Assembly (NCBI GenBank): GCA_020635075.1 | Contig: JACKAM010000001.1 | Span: 1 to 64,000, forward strand | From: Pseudobdellovibrionaceae bacterium | Lineage (GTDB): Bacteria > Bdellovibrionota > Bdellovibrionia > Bdellovibrionales > UBA1609 | Length of the DNA: 64,000 bases | Reading direction: 5' to 3' | Shown here: piece by piece, positions 15,940 to 24,168 of the stretch | How positions within the stretch are numbered: position 1 is the stretch's first letter | Layout of the letters: every line of letters starts with the position of its first letter | The notes under the pieces: generated by a model | What the model was told of the DNA's origin: nothing | Seen by the model: the letters and a program-made list of their open reading frames with translations, nothing else | Database searches by the model: none | Made by a program: the position numbers and the translations under genes

Positions 15940-17810
15940 TGTGTGGGATTGGAGGGCTTCTTCAACAGCCCGGAATTTCTGAGGGCCAAGAGGTCTTACA
16001 CAAAATCAATCATCTGCAAAAAAAACGTGGCCCGGACGAGGCCGATGTGTTCTGGGAAGCCGCTGGCGACTGGCAGATCGGTCTGGCTCATACCCGTTTG
16101 CAGGTGATTGATCCTCAAGGGGGCCGTCAGCCCTTTCGCAGCCGGGATGGGCGCTTCACCTTGGTCTTCAATGGTGAGATCTTCAATTATTTGGAATTGG
16201 CCGAGACCTTGAAACAAAGCGGTGTTCAGCTGAAAACCACCAGTGACACTGAGGTGTTGTTGGAGTGGTTGATCCTTAATGGCCGCGAGGGACTAAAAGA
16301 TCTGAGTGGCATGTTTGCCTTTGCCCTTTGGGACAAGAGTGAGCGGGAAATCCTCCTTGCCCGTGATCGAGCTGGAGTCAAACCTCTCTATTATTCGTTT
16401 CTGCCCCAGGGTGGAATGATCTTTGCGTCTCAGCTCAATGCCGTATTTGAGCATCCCTCAGTATCAAGGGAGGTTTCTCGCGAGGCTCTCGCCCGTTACC
16501 TGTTTGCCGGATATATTTCAGCACCGCATACAATTGCCAAGTCCTGTCAGAAGCTTCTTCCCGGCCATTGTTTGTCCCTCAAGGTAGGGGGTGAACCACA
16601 GGAATGGGAGTATGCTCCTATCTCAAACGAGACATTTCCCGGTGACCTAAACGGGTTAGTTGAAGAACTGGAATTGCGATTGAACCGGGCGGTGTCCAGA
16701 TCTTTGGCCGCCGATGTTCCCTTGGGATTGTTTTTATCAGGGGGAATTGATTCCTCTCTGATTACGGCCATTGCTCGCAAACATGCCGGAGAACGAATCA
16801 AAACCTTTGGCATTGGCTTTGAGGACCCTCAATTTGATGAGGGCTTACTGAGTCGGGCTCTGGCCAACCATTTGGGGACGGATCATTCTGTGGAAACTCT
16901 CAGCGAGGAAAAGCTGCTGAGCTATTTGCCCGGGGCTCTTGAGTCCCTGGATGAACCAATGGCGGACCCCTCATTAATTCCTACTTTTGCATTATCCGAA
17001 GTCACACGTCGAGAGGTGACCGTCGCCCTGAGCGGGGACGGGGGTGATGAACTGTGGGGAGGTTATCCCACCTATTTTGCCCATCGCATGAGTGGTCTGC
17101 CCAAGATGATGCCAAATCGTTGGCGCCAACTCATTGGCGACTGGTCACGACAAAGAGGAGTGGATGAGGACTATCAGAGTTGGCGGTGGAAACTGGAACG
17201 CTTTTTTGGCTATTGGGAAGAGGGAGACCTGAATCGCCACCTGACCTGGATGGCCTTCACTCACCCGGAAGAATTGGAGAAGCTGTTGGGTAAGGTGGAT
17301 CATTTGCATCTTATCAGCGGGGAACGCCTGGAAATCGCAGGGCGAAAACAGGATTTAAATCGCTATCTGTTATTGGACTATTTAACTTACCTCCCCGGTT
17401 CAGTTTTGTGTAAGGTCGACCGGGCCAGTATGGCTCACAGCCTGGAGGTGCGTCCTCCTTTGTTGGATAAAGATGTGATCGAATTGGCCTGGCAGTGTCC
17501 GGCCGACCTCAAAGTTCAGGGGAAGGCCAACAAAGTTCCATTAAGACGATTGGGTGCCAAGTATCTTCCTGCTGAGACCGCCTCGCGAAAAAAGAAGGGC
17601 TTTGCCATTCCTCTGGCCAAGTGGCTGAACGGGCCACTGCAGAAGAGGATGGAAGAAGTGATTCATGACCAGAGGTTTTGGCAAGATATGGGGCTGAATG
17701 CCCAAGCGGGGCAAACAATGTGGCAGGAGCAGACGACCTGTGTCCGTGACCACTCCCGCCCCCTTTGGGCTTTAATGGTCTTGTGGGATTGGCAAAGGAG
17801 GGTGCTGTGA
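15939..17810 (+). CDS. asnB: Asparagine synthetase (glutamine-hydrolysing)
   Basis: The 623-residue enzyme has an N-terminal class II glutamine amidotransferase domain with nucleophile Cys2 (MCGIGG), RGPDEADVF, FNGEIFNY, and a C-terminal ATP-pyrophosphatase synthetase domain with SGGIDSS at 267-272 and SGDGGDELWGGY. It makes asparagine from aspartate, ATP and glutamine, or amidates another carboxylate: AsnB-type enzymes are common in surface polysaccharide and natural-product clusters, and this one sits between a lipid-carrier glycosyltransferase and a methyltransferase. Length is normal for that group. The start overlaps the glycosyltransferase stop and its stop overlaps the next GTG. Confidence 0.93.
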   Translation: MCGIGGLLQQPGISEGQEVLHKINHLQKKRGPDEADVFWEAAGDWQIGLAHTRLQVIDPQGGRQPFRSRDGRFTLVFNGEIFNYLELAETLKQSGVQLKTTSDTEVLLEWLILNGREGLKDLSGMFAFALWDKSEREILLARDRAGVKPLYYSFLPQGGMIFASQLNAVFEHPSVSREVSREALARYLFAGYISAPHTIAKSCQKLLPGHCLSLKVGGEPQEWEYAPISNETFPGDLNGLVEELELRLNRAVSRSLAADVPLGLFLSGGIDSSLITAIARKHAGERIKTFGIGFEDPQFDEGLLSRALANHLGTDHSVETLSEEKLLSYLPGALESLDEPMADPSLIPTFALSEVTRREVTVALSGDGGDELWGGYPTYFAHRMSGLPKMMPNRWRQLIGDWSRQRGVDEDYQSWRWKLERFFGYWEEGDLNRHLTWMAFTHPEELEKLLGKVDHLHLISGERLEIAGRKQDLNRYLLLDYLTYLPGSVLCKVDRASMAHSLEVRPPLLDKDVIELAWQCPADLKVQGKANKVPLRRLGAKYLPAETASRKKKGFAIPLAKWLNGPLQKRMEEVIHDQRFWQDMGLNAQAGQTMWQEQTTCVRDHSRPLWALMVLWDWQRRVL

Positions 17811-18643
17811 AGTCAGTCTCCGCCGAAGGCAAGTCCCTGAGAGAGAAGTCCATAGAGGACTTTGGTGACCAATGGACTCGCTATCAGGATAATGAAGGTT
17901 ACTATGGTTCCTCCGCCTTGTTTGCGGACATGCTATCGGGTCTGATGACAGCACCGGAGTTTGTTGGCAAGGAGGTTTTGGACGTGGGAAGCGGCACAGG
18001 TCGAATCGTCCACATGATTTTGACTGCGGGTGCGCAGACCGTCCACGCGGTTGAACCCTCTAAGGCGATGGATGTCTTACGCCAGAATCTTGCCCCCTTT
18101 GGTGACCGTGTTGTCTGTCATCAGGTCGCCGGCGATCAGATCCCCAATGTGCAAGTGGATTTGGCCACCTCTATTGGTGTTCTTCACCATATTCCTGAAC
18201 CGGAACCGGTGGTAAAAAAGGTCTTTGCAGTCTTAAAGCCTGGAGGGCGGTTTTTGTTTTGGGTCTACGGCTACGAGGGAAACGAAGCCTATTTGAGGCT
18301 TATCATGCCCCTGCGAAAGCTCACGGCCCGCCTGCCAGATTTTTTACTCCGTGGTTTTTGCCACTTATTGAATGTGGCTCTCGCGGTCTATGTTCTTCTT
18401 TGTCGAGTGCTGCCCCTTCCTTTGCGGGGATACATGAATGAGGTGATCGGTCACTTCTCGTGGAAAAAACGCTTTCTGGTGATCTTTGACCAGCTCAACC
18501 CCGCCTATGCCCGATATTATACGGGTGACGAAGCCGAAAAATTAATGGCCGATGGCGGTTTCACCCAGATTCAGCGCAGTCATCGCCATGGCTACAGTTG
18601 GACGGTTATTGGCGTAAAGCCGGAGAATAAATCAAAGCCTTGA
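17807..18643 (+). CDS. Class I SAM-dependent methyltransferase
   Basis: This 278-residue protein has motif I VLDVGSGTGRIVHMI, the ribose-binding acidic residue in VHAVEPS, VDLATSIGVLHHI (motif II) and LKPGGRFLFWVYG (motif III). A hydrophobic region near residues 185-215 (VALAVYVLLCRVLPL) is an insertion or membrane-contact helix. The GTG start at 17807 overlaps the asnB stop and lies 5 bases after AAAGGAGG; the longer upstream frame is not needed. It completes the plus-strand run of cluster genes. Its end overlaps the convergent membrane-protein gene by 38 bases. Substrate unknown. Confidence 0.85.
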   Translation: MKSVSAEGKSLREKSIEDFGDQWTRYQDNEGYYGSSALFADMLSGLMTAPEFVGKEVLDVGSGTGRIVHMILTAGAQTVHAVEPSKAMDVLRQNLAPFGDRVVCHQVAGDQIPNVQVDLATSIGVLHHIPEPEPVVKKVFAVLKPGGRFLFWVYGYEGNEAYLRLIMPLRKLTARLPDFLLRGFCHLLNVALAVYVLLCRVLPLPLRGYMNEVIGHFSWKKRFLVIFDQLNPAYARYYTGDEAEKLMADGGFTQIQRSHRHGYSWTVIGVKPENKSKP

Positions 18644-20462
18644 TCTTGGCTTCGGTCTCACGAATATCATCTTTGCGGTCGAGGATCTTATAGTAATTAA
18701 GAATCTCCATGCGCAAAGCCAGGTGATTGGGCCATTGGCTGACCAGCTGTTCCAATTGAGTGAAAAGAGCTGGCGCCTGGGTCTTGTCCCCCTCAGAGCG
18801 GGTCCATGCTGATTTTGCTGCCCAACAGTGGGGGAGTTGAGGATGGTGTTTGAGGCAACGCTCAATCTCGCGCAAATAGATTTGGTCGGTTTCCCTGGAT
18901 CTGTCACTGCCAAACAAATAGTGATCAGGAGGCAAATGGGGTTTGAGGTGCAGGTATTCGTTGTTGGCAATCAAATGCTGATGCTCCGGTATGCGTTTCA
19001 CCAACACCATGGCCAGGTTGTCGAAGTCCACCAGAGCCCAGTCTGCGGGTGGATAAAACTCTTTAACTTTGTCTTCAAATTGATTGTCCTTCTTTAGTGA
19101 AATGCGATGAACCGGCATCCAAAAAGTCTGAATGCCAAATTTGTTGATCAACTCCTGGGTTTTGTCTGGTCGCTTATAAGAGTCCTGCATGATTTGATAG
19201 TGTTCGTGGTACAGGAGATCTCGTGTGTCAGAGAAAACCGGATAGCCGGGGAGGTTGGTAATCATGAAGTTGCCATACTCGGGCAAATGATAAATCGGGC
19301 CCTGCGGCTTGGATTGGGCGATAAACCTTGCCGACTCCACGGGGTAAATCCTGGGGTTGAGATCGAGTCCCCATTGGTAGAGAGAATAGCCAAACAGAGA
19401 GGAATAGATCATGGCCGCCAGGCCAAGGGTGCCCATCAGGCTTGCCAGGCGGCCTTGTTTGAGGGCTGGGAGTTTATCAAAAAGAAATTCCAGCCCCCTG
19501 ATGGCAAAGGGTAGACAAAATAGTGCCTGGTAGGGAAGGCTGCGGTCCAGCCGCACTCCGCTGATGGTGAGTAGGATGAGTGTTGCGGTAAAGATCATCC
19601 ACGGCCAGCGGAGCATCTGCTGACGTTTTACCCACCAACCAACTAGTGTCAGTGTCATCAAAGAAATCCAGGCCCACCCCGTAAATCCCATGACTCTGGG
19701 GTTGAAGTGAAGTCCTCCCAATGACATGAAATCCGGATTGGTGATGAGACTTCCCTGAGAGTATTGAGCGGCATCGAGAATAAAAGGCACAATGTGATAA
19801 GAGCTGGGAGTCACAAAGAACAATAGAGGCATCAAAACAAGAACCGGGACACGGGTCTTGAGTTTGATGGGCTGGGTGATCAGATAGGCGCCAGTGATGA
19901 GCATCAGATAGGGCGTGGTCCCGGCGTGGAGGTTGGCGGCCAGCCACACTAGGGGTAGAGAGAGCCAGGCCTTCTTTTCGCTGGCAAGTGAGGGCGACTC
20001 CCACATCACCAACATCCCTGCTGTCATCACCATCAATATATAGTCGGGTCGTAAGTGAATGCGAAAAGCCAAAGTACAAAACAAGAGGGGGATTAAAATG
20101 AGCAGGGCACTGGAGCGTTCACCTTCTGAGTTTTTTAGCGTTTGGCGGACCAGAAAGGTAATCAAAAAAATCAGCGCAAACGACAAAGCACCGCGAAGAA
20201 CAACCAGCCCGGGGACACCGCCTGAAAGGTAGACCAAATGAAAACCCAGGTTGGAAAGCCATTGAATATCAATCCACTCTTTGCCTTTAGCGGTGTAGGA
20301 CCAAAGCTCCTGGGTGGCGGGGAAGAAGTTTTCCGCAGTAAAGGCCCCGGCGCGAATCTGCCAAAAGATATCCTGTTCCCAGAGTTGCCAAAGGCTACAG
20401 ATGGCGGCGACGACTGAAAGCACCACAGCCAGGGCGGCGTCAGGTTTTGCGGATTTATTCAT
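18606..20462 (-). CDS. Large polytopic membrane protein, GT-C-like
   Basis: The 618-residue product has about ten to twelve hydrophobic helices in its first 400 residues, then a soluble C-terminal domain. The segment LPEYGNFMITNLPGYPVFSDTRD and the later WALVDFDNLAMVLVKR resemble the C-terminal domain of bacterial GT-C/oligosaccharyltransferase-like membrane proteins of unknown function, which often have a helical repeat tail as seen here. It may use a polyprenyl-linked sugar made by the neighbouring glycosyltransferase (inference). The start is taken at ATG 20462, after GGAAGA; the frame continues upstream into the repeat block but has no ribosome-binding site there. Confidence 0.65.
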   Translation of the reverse strand: MNKSAKPDAALAVVLSVVAAICSLWQLWEQDIFWQIRAGAFTAENFFPATQELWSYTAKGKEWIDIQWLSNLGFHLVYLSGGVPGLVVLRGALSFALIFLITFLVRQTLKNSEGERSSALLILIPLLFCTLAFRIHLRPDYILMVMTAGMLVMWESPSLASEKKAWLSLPLVWLAANLHAGTTPYLMLITGAYLITQPIKLKTRVPVLVLMPLLFFVTPSSYHIVPFILDAAQYSQGSLITNPDFMSLGGLHFNPRVMGFTGWAWISLMTLTLVGWWVKRQQMLRWPWMIFTATLILLTISGVRLDRSLPYQALFCLPFAIRGLEFLFDKLPALKQGRLASLMGTLGLAAMIYSSLFGYSLYQWGLDLNPRIYPVESARFIAQSKPQGPIYHLPEYGNFMITNLPGYPVFSDTRDLLYHEHYQIMQDSYKRPDKTQELINKFGIQTFWMPVHRISLKKDNQFEDKVKEFYPPADWALVDFDNLAMVLVKRIPEHQHLIANNEYLHLKPHLPPDHYLFGSDRSRETDQIYLREIERCLKHHPQLPHCWAAKSAWTRSEGDKTQAPALFTQLEQLVSQWPNHLALRMEILNYYKILDRKDDIRETEAKIKALIYSPALRQ

Positions 20463-20552
20463 TTGGTTAAAGTCTTCCATAGGCATGGGTGGGATTGAAC
20501 TCAGAAGTGTAGAAACTGGTCCCCTATTTGTTGATCTTCGCCGCGTAAGGAA

Positions 20553-20689
20553 CCTGAGTGGCCCGACTCCTGCGATCAATACGCTTAAAACCTCAGACAT
20601 ACGTTTGGCAGCAGCGCTCTCTCTCAGAGCACTGCACCAAGCCGAACTCGGTTTTAAGCACATTGATCTACGGAGTCGGGCCACTCAGG
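20553..20689. repeat. Long imperfect inverted repeat (137 bp)
   Basis: The arms at 20553-20592 and 20650-20689 are near-exact inverted copies: CCTGAGTGGCCCGACTCC at the left is matched by GGAGTCGGGCCACTCAGG at the right, and ACGCTTAAAACC by GGTTTTAAGC. The 57-base centre is itself self-complementary (TTGGCAGCAG.GCTCT against AGAGCACTGCACCAA), so the whole 137 bases could fold into one long hairpin. The right arm contains the beginning of the 179-bp direct repeat. The left arm is an inverted copy of the junction between repeat units. Confidence 0.8.
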
Positions 20690-21097
20690 TCGAAGGTTGG
20701 CTGTGGCCTCGATCAAGGGCTGCGCTCCGACGGGTCCGTGTTTTTGTTACGGGGATGGCTCGGCAATCGGACCCTCTTTACGGACAAAGGCGGGGCCAAG
20801 TTTTGCGGATCAGCAGTTAAAGGGTCCGGGTTTTAGGCGGGTTGATCTGCGGAGTCGGGCCACTCAGGTCGAAGGTTGGCTGTGGCCTCGATCAAGGGCT
20901 GCGCTCCGACGGGTCCGTGTTTTTGTTACGGGGATGGCTCGGCAATCGGACCTTCATCACGGACAAAGGCGGGGCCAAGTTTTGCGGATCAGCAATTAAG
21001 AGGTCCGAGTTTTAGGCGGGTTGATCTACGGAGTCGGGCCACTCAGGTCGAAGGTTGGCTGTGGCCTCGATCAAGGGCTGCGCTCCGACGGGTCCGC
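20671..21097. repeat. 179-bp direct repeats, 2.4 copies
   Basis: Units start CGGAGTCGGGCCACTCAGG at 20671, 20850 and 21029, exactly 179 bases apart; the third stops at about base 69. Units 1 and 2 differ at roughly ten positions, mostly around 20774-20780 and 20815-20830. Each unit contains GGCCAC...GTGGCC and GGTCCG...CGGACC stems, so an RNA copy would be structured. Overlapping frames are open across the units on both strands only because the period is nearly in frame; no start, ribosome-binding site or known protein supports coding. No transposase is nearby. Confidence 0.85.
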
Positions 21098-21354
21098 GCC
21101 TCGTTCGGCTGAGCCTATTCCCTTCAAACTGCCCCCCTTGATAGTGGATCAACAATAAAGAGGGGTGGTTTTGTCCATTTTCAAGGCATTTTGATTGAGC
21201 AATAAGATATTGGAAATATTAAGGGAAAATAGAGTTTTTTCAAAATTGTCCAGGTCTATTTTCAAAAGGGGCTTCACAAATTTGGGACAAATGATAAGTT
21301 GCGTCACGAAAGCAAAACTGAAGTGGAACGTTGTTGAAAACGAGGAGTTCGAAA

Positions 21355-21843
21355 GTGAAAGAAGTGAAAATGAAATTTGGCTGGTGGTTCCGATTCGTTC
21401 AGGCCTCAGTCGTATTTGTCTTAGTTGCCTACAGCGCCTTGGCCTCGGCCTCGACAGAGAGCGGTCGCTTTTTGATTACCCAAGGGGGCTGTGAAAGTGA
21501 AGTCAGTTCGAATCACGAGGGAGAGTCCGATCTCATGTTGTGGCTGGTCCTCTCCAGCGAAGGCGAAGTGCCCAGTTTGCAAAAAGTGCGTGTGCTGGTT
21601 TCAGGAGAGATCGAAGCTGGGCGTTTGTGCCAGGAGTTTTACAGTCTCTACCTGAGGCGCCAACAAGTGGTGATGACTTTGGAAGATCAGTTTATTCGCG
21701 GCCAAAGGCATCGTGTGATTCGCGACTTTTGGATCAAGAGAAGTTTATTCCCGCCAGTGATGATTGCCGATTTTAATCTCGAAGAGGCCAAATCCCAGCG
21801 TATTGGCTTTCAAGTTTCAAAAATTGATGGAGGAGTGAAGTAA
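21355..21843 (+). CDS. Small exported protein of unknown function
   Basis: This 162-residue protein has a signal peptide (FRFVQASVVFVLVAYSALASA) and a mature part with two cysteines and predicted beta structure (VRVLVSG, QQVVMTLEDQF, RIGFQVSKI). The start is GTG at 21355, 7 bases after GAGGAG; an ATG five codons later is an alternative. The stop overlaps the next gene's ATG by one base (TAATG), so it forms a unit with the 446-residue exported protein. Between the repeat block and this gene (21098-21354) is A/T-rich DNA with no gene and only weak promoter-like sequence. No family recognised. Confidence 0.7.
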   Translation: MKEVKMKFGWWFRFVQASVVFVLVAYSALASASTESGRFLITQGGCESEVSSNHEGESDLMLWLVLSSEGEVPSLQKVRVLVSGEIEAGRLCQEFYSLYLRRQQVVMTLEDQFIRGQRHRVIRDFWIKRSLFPPVMIADFNLEEAKSQRIGFQVSKIDGGVK

Positions 21844-23183
21844 TGAAATTTCTAGGATTGAAACCCATTTTGTCCCTGAGTTTATTTGTCCTTGTGTTGT
21901 TGTTCCCCACCTTGGCCGGCGCGGAGGATGCCATCCACCAGGTGGACATTAGAAAAATCGAAGAAAATGCCTCCCTGTCCCCGAGACAAAAAGCCGATTT
22001 GCTGATCCAGGAGGCCGAGGGCTTTAATAACCTTTACGGTGCCATGTGGGCCGATGAGATCTTGCAGCGAGCCTTGATTTGGCAGCCAGATAATTTGAAG
22101 GCGCAGATGTATCGAAAGCTCATCGCCCCGGCATTGGTATTTAAGGGCATCCTGACTCGCCTTGATCCCTTTGTGAAGGGTGAGCCCCAAGACCGAGTGC
22201 AAAGCTTTTACAAGTTTCGCGATCAGGACATTAAGGGCACTGGTCTTGGCCAATTTCTAACCGATGGTCCGCGAGACATCCGCACGGAAAAACAAATGCA
22301 AAAAGTGTTTGATGACTTCATCGTCAAACAGGATCAAGCCCGCCTGTTCTTTGCCAAAATTAAGCGTGTTAAGAATCTGAGTTTCATTGTCCGCTACAAC
22401 CGCATCAAGCACAGTCATTCCGCCAATATCAAAAAGTGCAACGCCTGGAAAATTAGGCCAGGAGTCTTTGCCCGCAAGCTTTGTGACAACCTGATTTCCC
22501 GCTACTACAAGGTTGATATGGTGGACTTTGAAGTCTTCCAGCAGGTGATGGCAGGAGTAAAAATCTACTCGGCTCTGGCCGTGGCCTACGATACAACGGG
22601 GCTCATCGATCACAATCGATTTACCTATCAGAACCAATTGAATCCAGAGCAGATCATCACTCGCATGCGGCAAGTGGAAGCCTTTGGTCGGATTCGCAGG
22701 GGTAAAACCCTCCAGTCTATTCATGGTCTGGGAGTGGACCTTTTTGCCGGAGCCAAATGGGCGCACAGGCTTCAAGACCGACTTTGCCCGACGGGTGATG
22801 AAACAAAAATCAATCGGCCGGGATTTGCCATCGACCACGGAGTTTGTATTCACGACTCACGTCGGATGCGCATTGAGGCCTTATTTGACGCCATCGAGCT
22901 GGCCCTTTCCGGTCAGGCCAATCCGGTGATTGTCACCAAGCGCTCCATTCATGTGAAAGGTGAGTGGTCGGCCCATCGACCGGTGAAGTATCAAACTGCC
23001 ATGGCCTTTTTTGCCCCCATTCTCAACCCTGTGCCTGACCTAAAACCCCTGGCTCCTACCCGATTCAACGAGTGCGGAAACCCAGTCAATGTGGGCGAGG
23101 AGACCCTGGGTGGTCTCTTTCCCCATGGCGATGCCACGCGAACCCTCACAGCCAAAGGAGAGCTCAACCGCGATTGTTACTGA
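21843..23183 (+). CDS. Exported protein, paralogue of the lipoprotein at 24963
   Basis: The 446-residue product begins with a signal peptide (LSLSLFVLVLLFPTLAGA). Its N-terminal third is helical and TPR-like (ALIWQPDNLKAQMYRKLIAP), followed by a domain shared with 24963-26426: LKGIxTRxxP, FEVFQQVMAGVKIYSALAVAYDTTG, GLGVDLFAGAKWAHRLQDRLCP and NECGNPVNVGEETLGGLFPHGDA, with conserved cysteines. This copy has no lipobox. Two paralogues close together, one periplasmic and one lipid-anchored, suggest partners or alternative versions of one envelope component. Function unknown; the strongly shared Trp, Asp and Cys positions suggest a defined fold. Confidence 0.75.
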   Translation: MKFLGLKPILSLSLFVLVLLFPTLAGAEDAIHQVDIRKIEENASLSPRQKADLLIQEAEGFNNLYGAMWADEILQRALIWQPDNLKAQMYRKLIAPALVFKGILTRLDPFVKGEPQDRVQSFYKFRDQDIKGTGLGQFLTDGPRDIRTEKQMQKVFDDFIVKQDQARLFFAKIKRVKNLSFIVRYNRIKHSHSANIKKCNAWKIRPGVFARKLCDNLISRYYKVDMVDFEVFQQVMAGVKIYSALAVAYDTTGLIDHNRFTYQNQLNPEQIITRMRQVEAFGRIRRGKTLQSIHGLGVDLFAGAKWAHRLQDRLCPTGDETKINRPGFAIDHGVCIHDSRRMRIEALFDAIELALSGQANPVIVTKRSIHVKGEWSAHRPVKYQTAMAFFAPILNPVPDLKPLAPTRFNECGNPVNVGEETLGGLFPHGDATRTLTAKGELNRDCY

Positions 23184-23209
23184 TTCAGACCCCAACTCCA
23201 AACCCCAAT

Positions 23210-23230
23210 AGGGGGTGCGAAGCACCCCCT
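23210..23230 (+). terminator. Rho-independent terminator-like hairpin
   Basis: AGGGGGTGC-GAA-GCACCCCCT is a perfect 9-bp GC-rich stem with a 3-base loop, 26 bases after the stop at 23183. The downstream tract (AACTTTATGAATTTATT) is A/T-rich but without a solid T run. It separates the two exported-protein operons. Confidence 0.75.
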
Positions 23231-23296
23231 AACTTTATGAATTTATTAGCTTAAATTTGATTTTTTCAAAAACTTGATAGATCGTTTTCAAAAGTG

Positions 23297-23325
23297 TTGA
23301 TATTGGGCGGCGGTGGTAATATACT
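23297..23325 (+). promoter_or_regulatory. Sigma-70 promoter of the TIGR02147 operon
   Basis: TTGATA (-35, 23297-23302) and TATACT (-10, 23320-23325) are separated by 17 bases. The expected start is near 23332, leaving a 5' leader of about 15 bases with GAGGAAAG before the ATG at 23347. This is the clearest housekeeping promoter in the window and would drive 23347-26776. Confidence 0.75.
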
Positions 23326-23346
23326 GCGCCGCATCAGAGGAAAGCC

Positions 23347-24168
23347 ATGCTGAGTATTTATAGCTATTCAGAGGCCAGCCAGTTCCTGCGGGACGCCTGG
23401 AAAGAAAAGAAAAAGCGGAACCCTGCTTTTTCCATGTCCGCATGGGCGAAGCAGTTGGGTTTGGAAAATAGCTCTCCTCTGAGTTTGGCTTTTAAAGGCA
23501 AGCGCAGTCTTCCCAAAAAGTATCTTCCTCAGGTCGTGCAGACTCTCGGACTCTCTGGAGAGGAAGGTCTTTACCTGGAAGCACTCGTGGATTTATCCAA
23601 GGCAAAAACCACCCCGCAGAGGCTATTTTATCTCAATCGACTAAAAAAGCTCGCTCCTGAATCAGAGCTGTCCCGCCAGGTGGTGGATGAGTACAAGTTT
23701 TTGAGTGAACCTCTGCATACGGCCATCATTGAAATGACCGATCTCAAGAACTTCCGTCCCGACCCAAAGTGGATCCATCAAAAACTACGTCTCTCAGCCA
23801 CTCTCGATGAAGTCACGGAAGCCTTGGGCCGCCTGATTGAGCTAAAGCTTCTCAAACAGGATTTTAGCTCGGGAAAGCTCTATAAAACCCATGCCTTTTT
23901 GACCACTGAGAATGACGTGGCCGATCTGGGGACAAAAAAATTCCATGAGGCGATTTCCAAATTTGCGGCTGAGCAAGTCTATGAACAGAGTTTGGACGAA
24001 AGGGAATTCGGAAGCTACAGCTTTAATTTGAAAAAGGGCCAAATGAGTAAGGCCAAAAAGAAGATTCGCAAATTTTTGGATGAGTTTTTCCAGGAGTTTG
24101 AGGCCCCAGCAGGCGAGGGTGATGACACCTATCAGTTTAACGTTCAACTCTTTCGGGTGACAAAATGA
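23347..24168 (+). CDS. TIGR02147-family (DUF4423) probable transcriptional regulator
   Basis: The 273-residue protein begins SIYSYSEASQFLRDAWKEKK and continues with a helix-turn-helix-like N-terminal domain (SMSAWAKQLGLENSSPLSLAFKGKRSLP), then a winged-helix-like region (DEVTEALGRLIELKLLKQD) and a C-terminal DUF4423-type domain. This family is expanded in Bdellovibrio and Fibrobacter and is presumed regulatory, though direct functional evidence is scarce. It is the first gene behind the promoter at 23297 and overlaps the next gene by 4 bases (ATGA), so it probably controls the lipoprotein operon it heads. Confidence 0.85.
   Translation: MLSIYSYSEASQFLRDAWKEKKKRNPAFSMSAWAKQLGLENSSPLSLAFKGKRSLPKKYLPQVVQTLGLSGEEGLYLEALVDLSKAKTTPQRLFYLNRLKKLAPESELSRQVVDEYKFLSEPLHTAIIEMTDLKNFRPDPKWIHQKLRLSATLDEVTEALGRLIELKLLKQDFSSGKLYKTHAFLTTENDVADLGTKKFHEAISKFAAEQVYEQSLDEREFGSYSFNLKKGQMSKAKKKIRKFLDEFFQEFEAPAGEGDDTYQFNVQLFRVTK

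Noticed and set aside
19477..20079. 200-residue minus-strand frame
   Set aside because: Shadow of the polytopic membrane protein; lacks hydrophobic helices and a start signal.
20553..21097. Integron cassette array or CRISPR
   Set aside because: No attC core sites, integrase, or short repeat/spacer pattern; the repeats are contiguous and 179 bp long.
20558..21112. Overlapping open frames across the 179-bp repeats
   Set aside because: They are open because the units repeat nearly in frame; no ribosome-binding site, no recognisable domain, and the same DNA is open in several frames.
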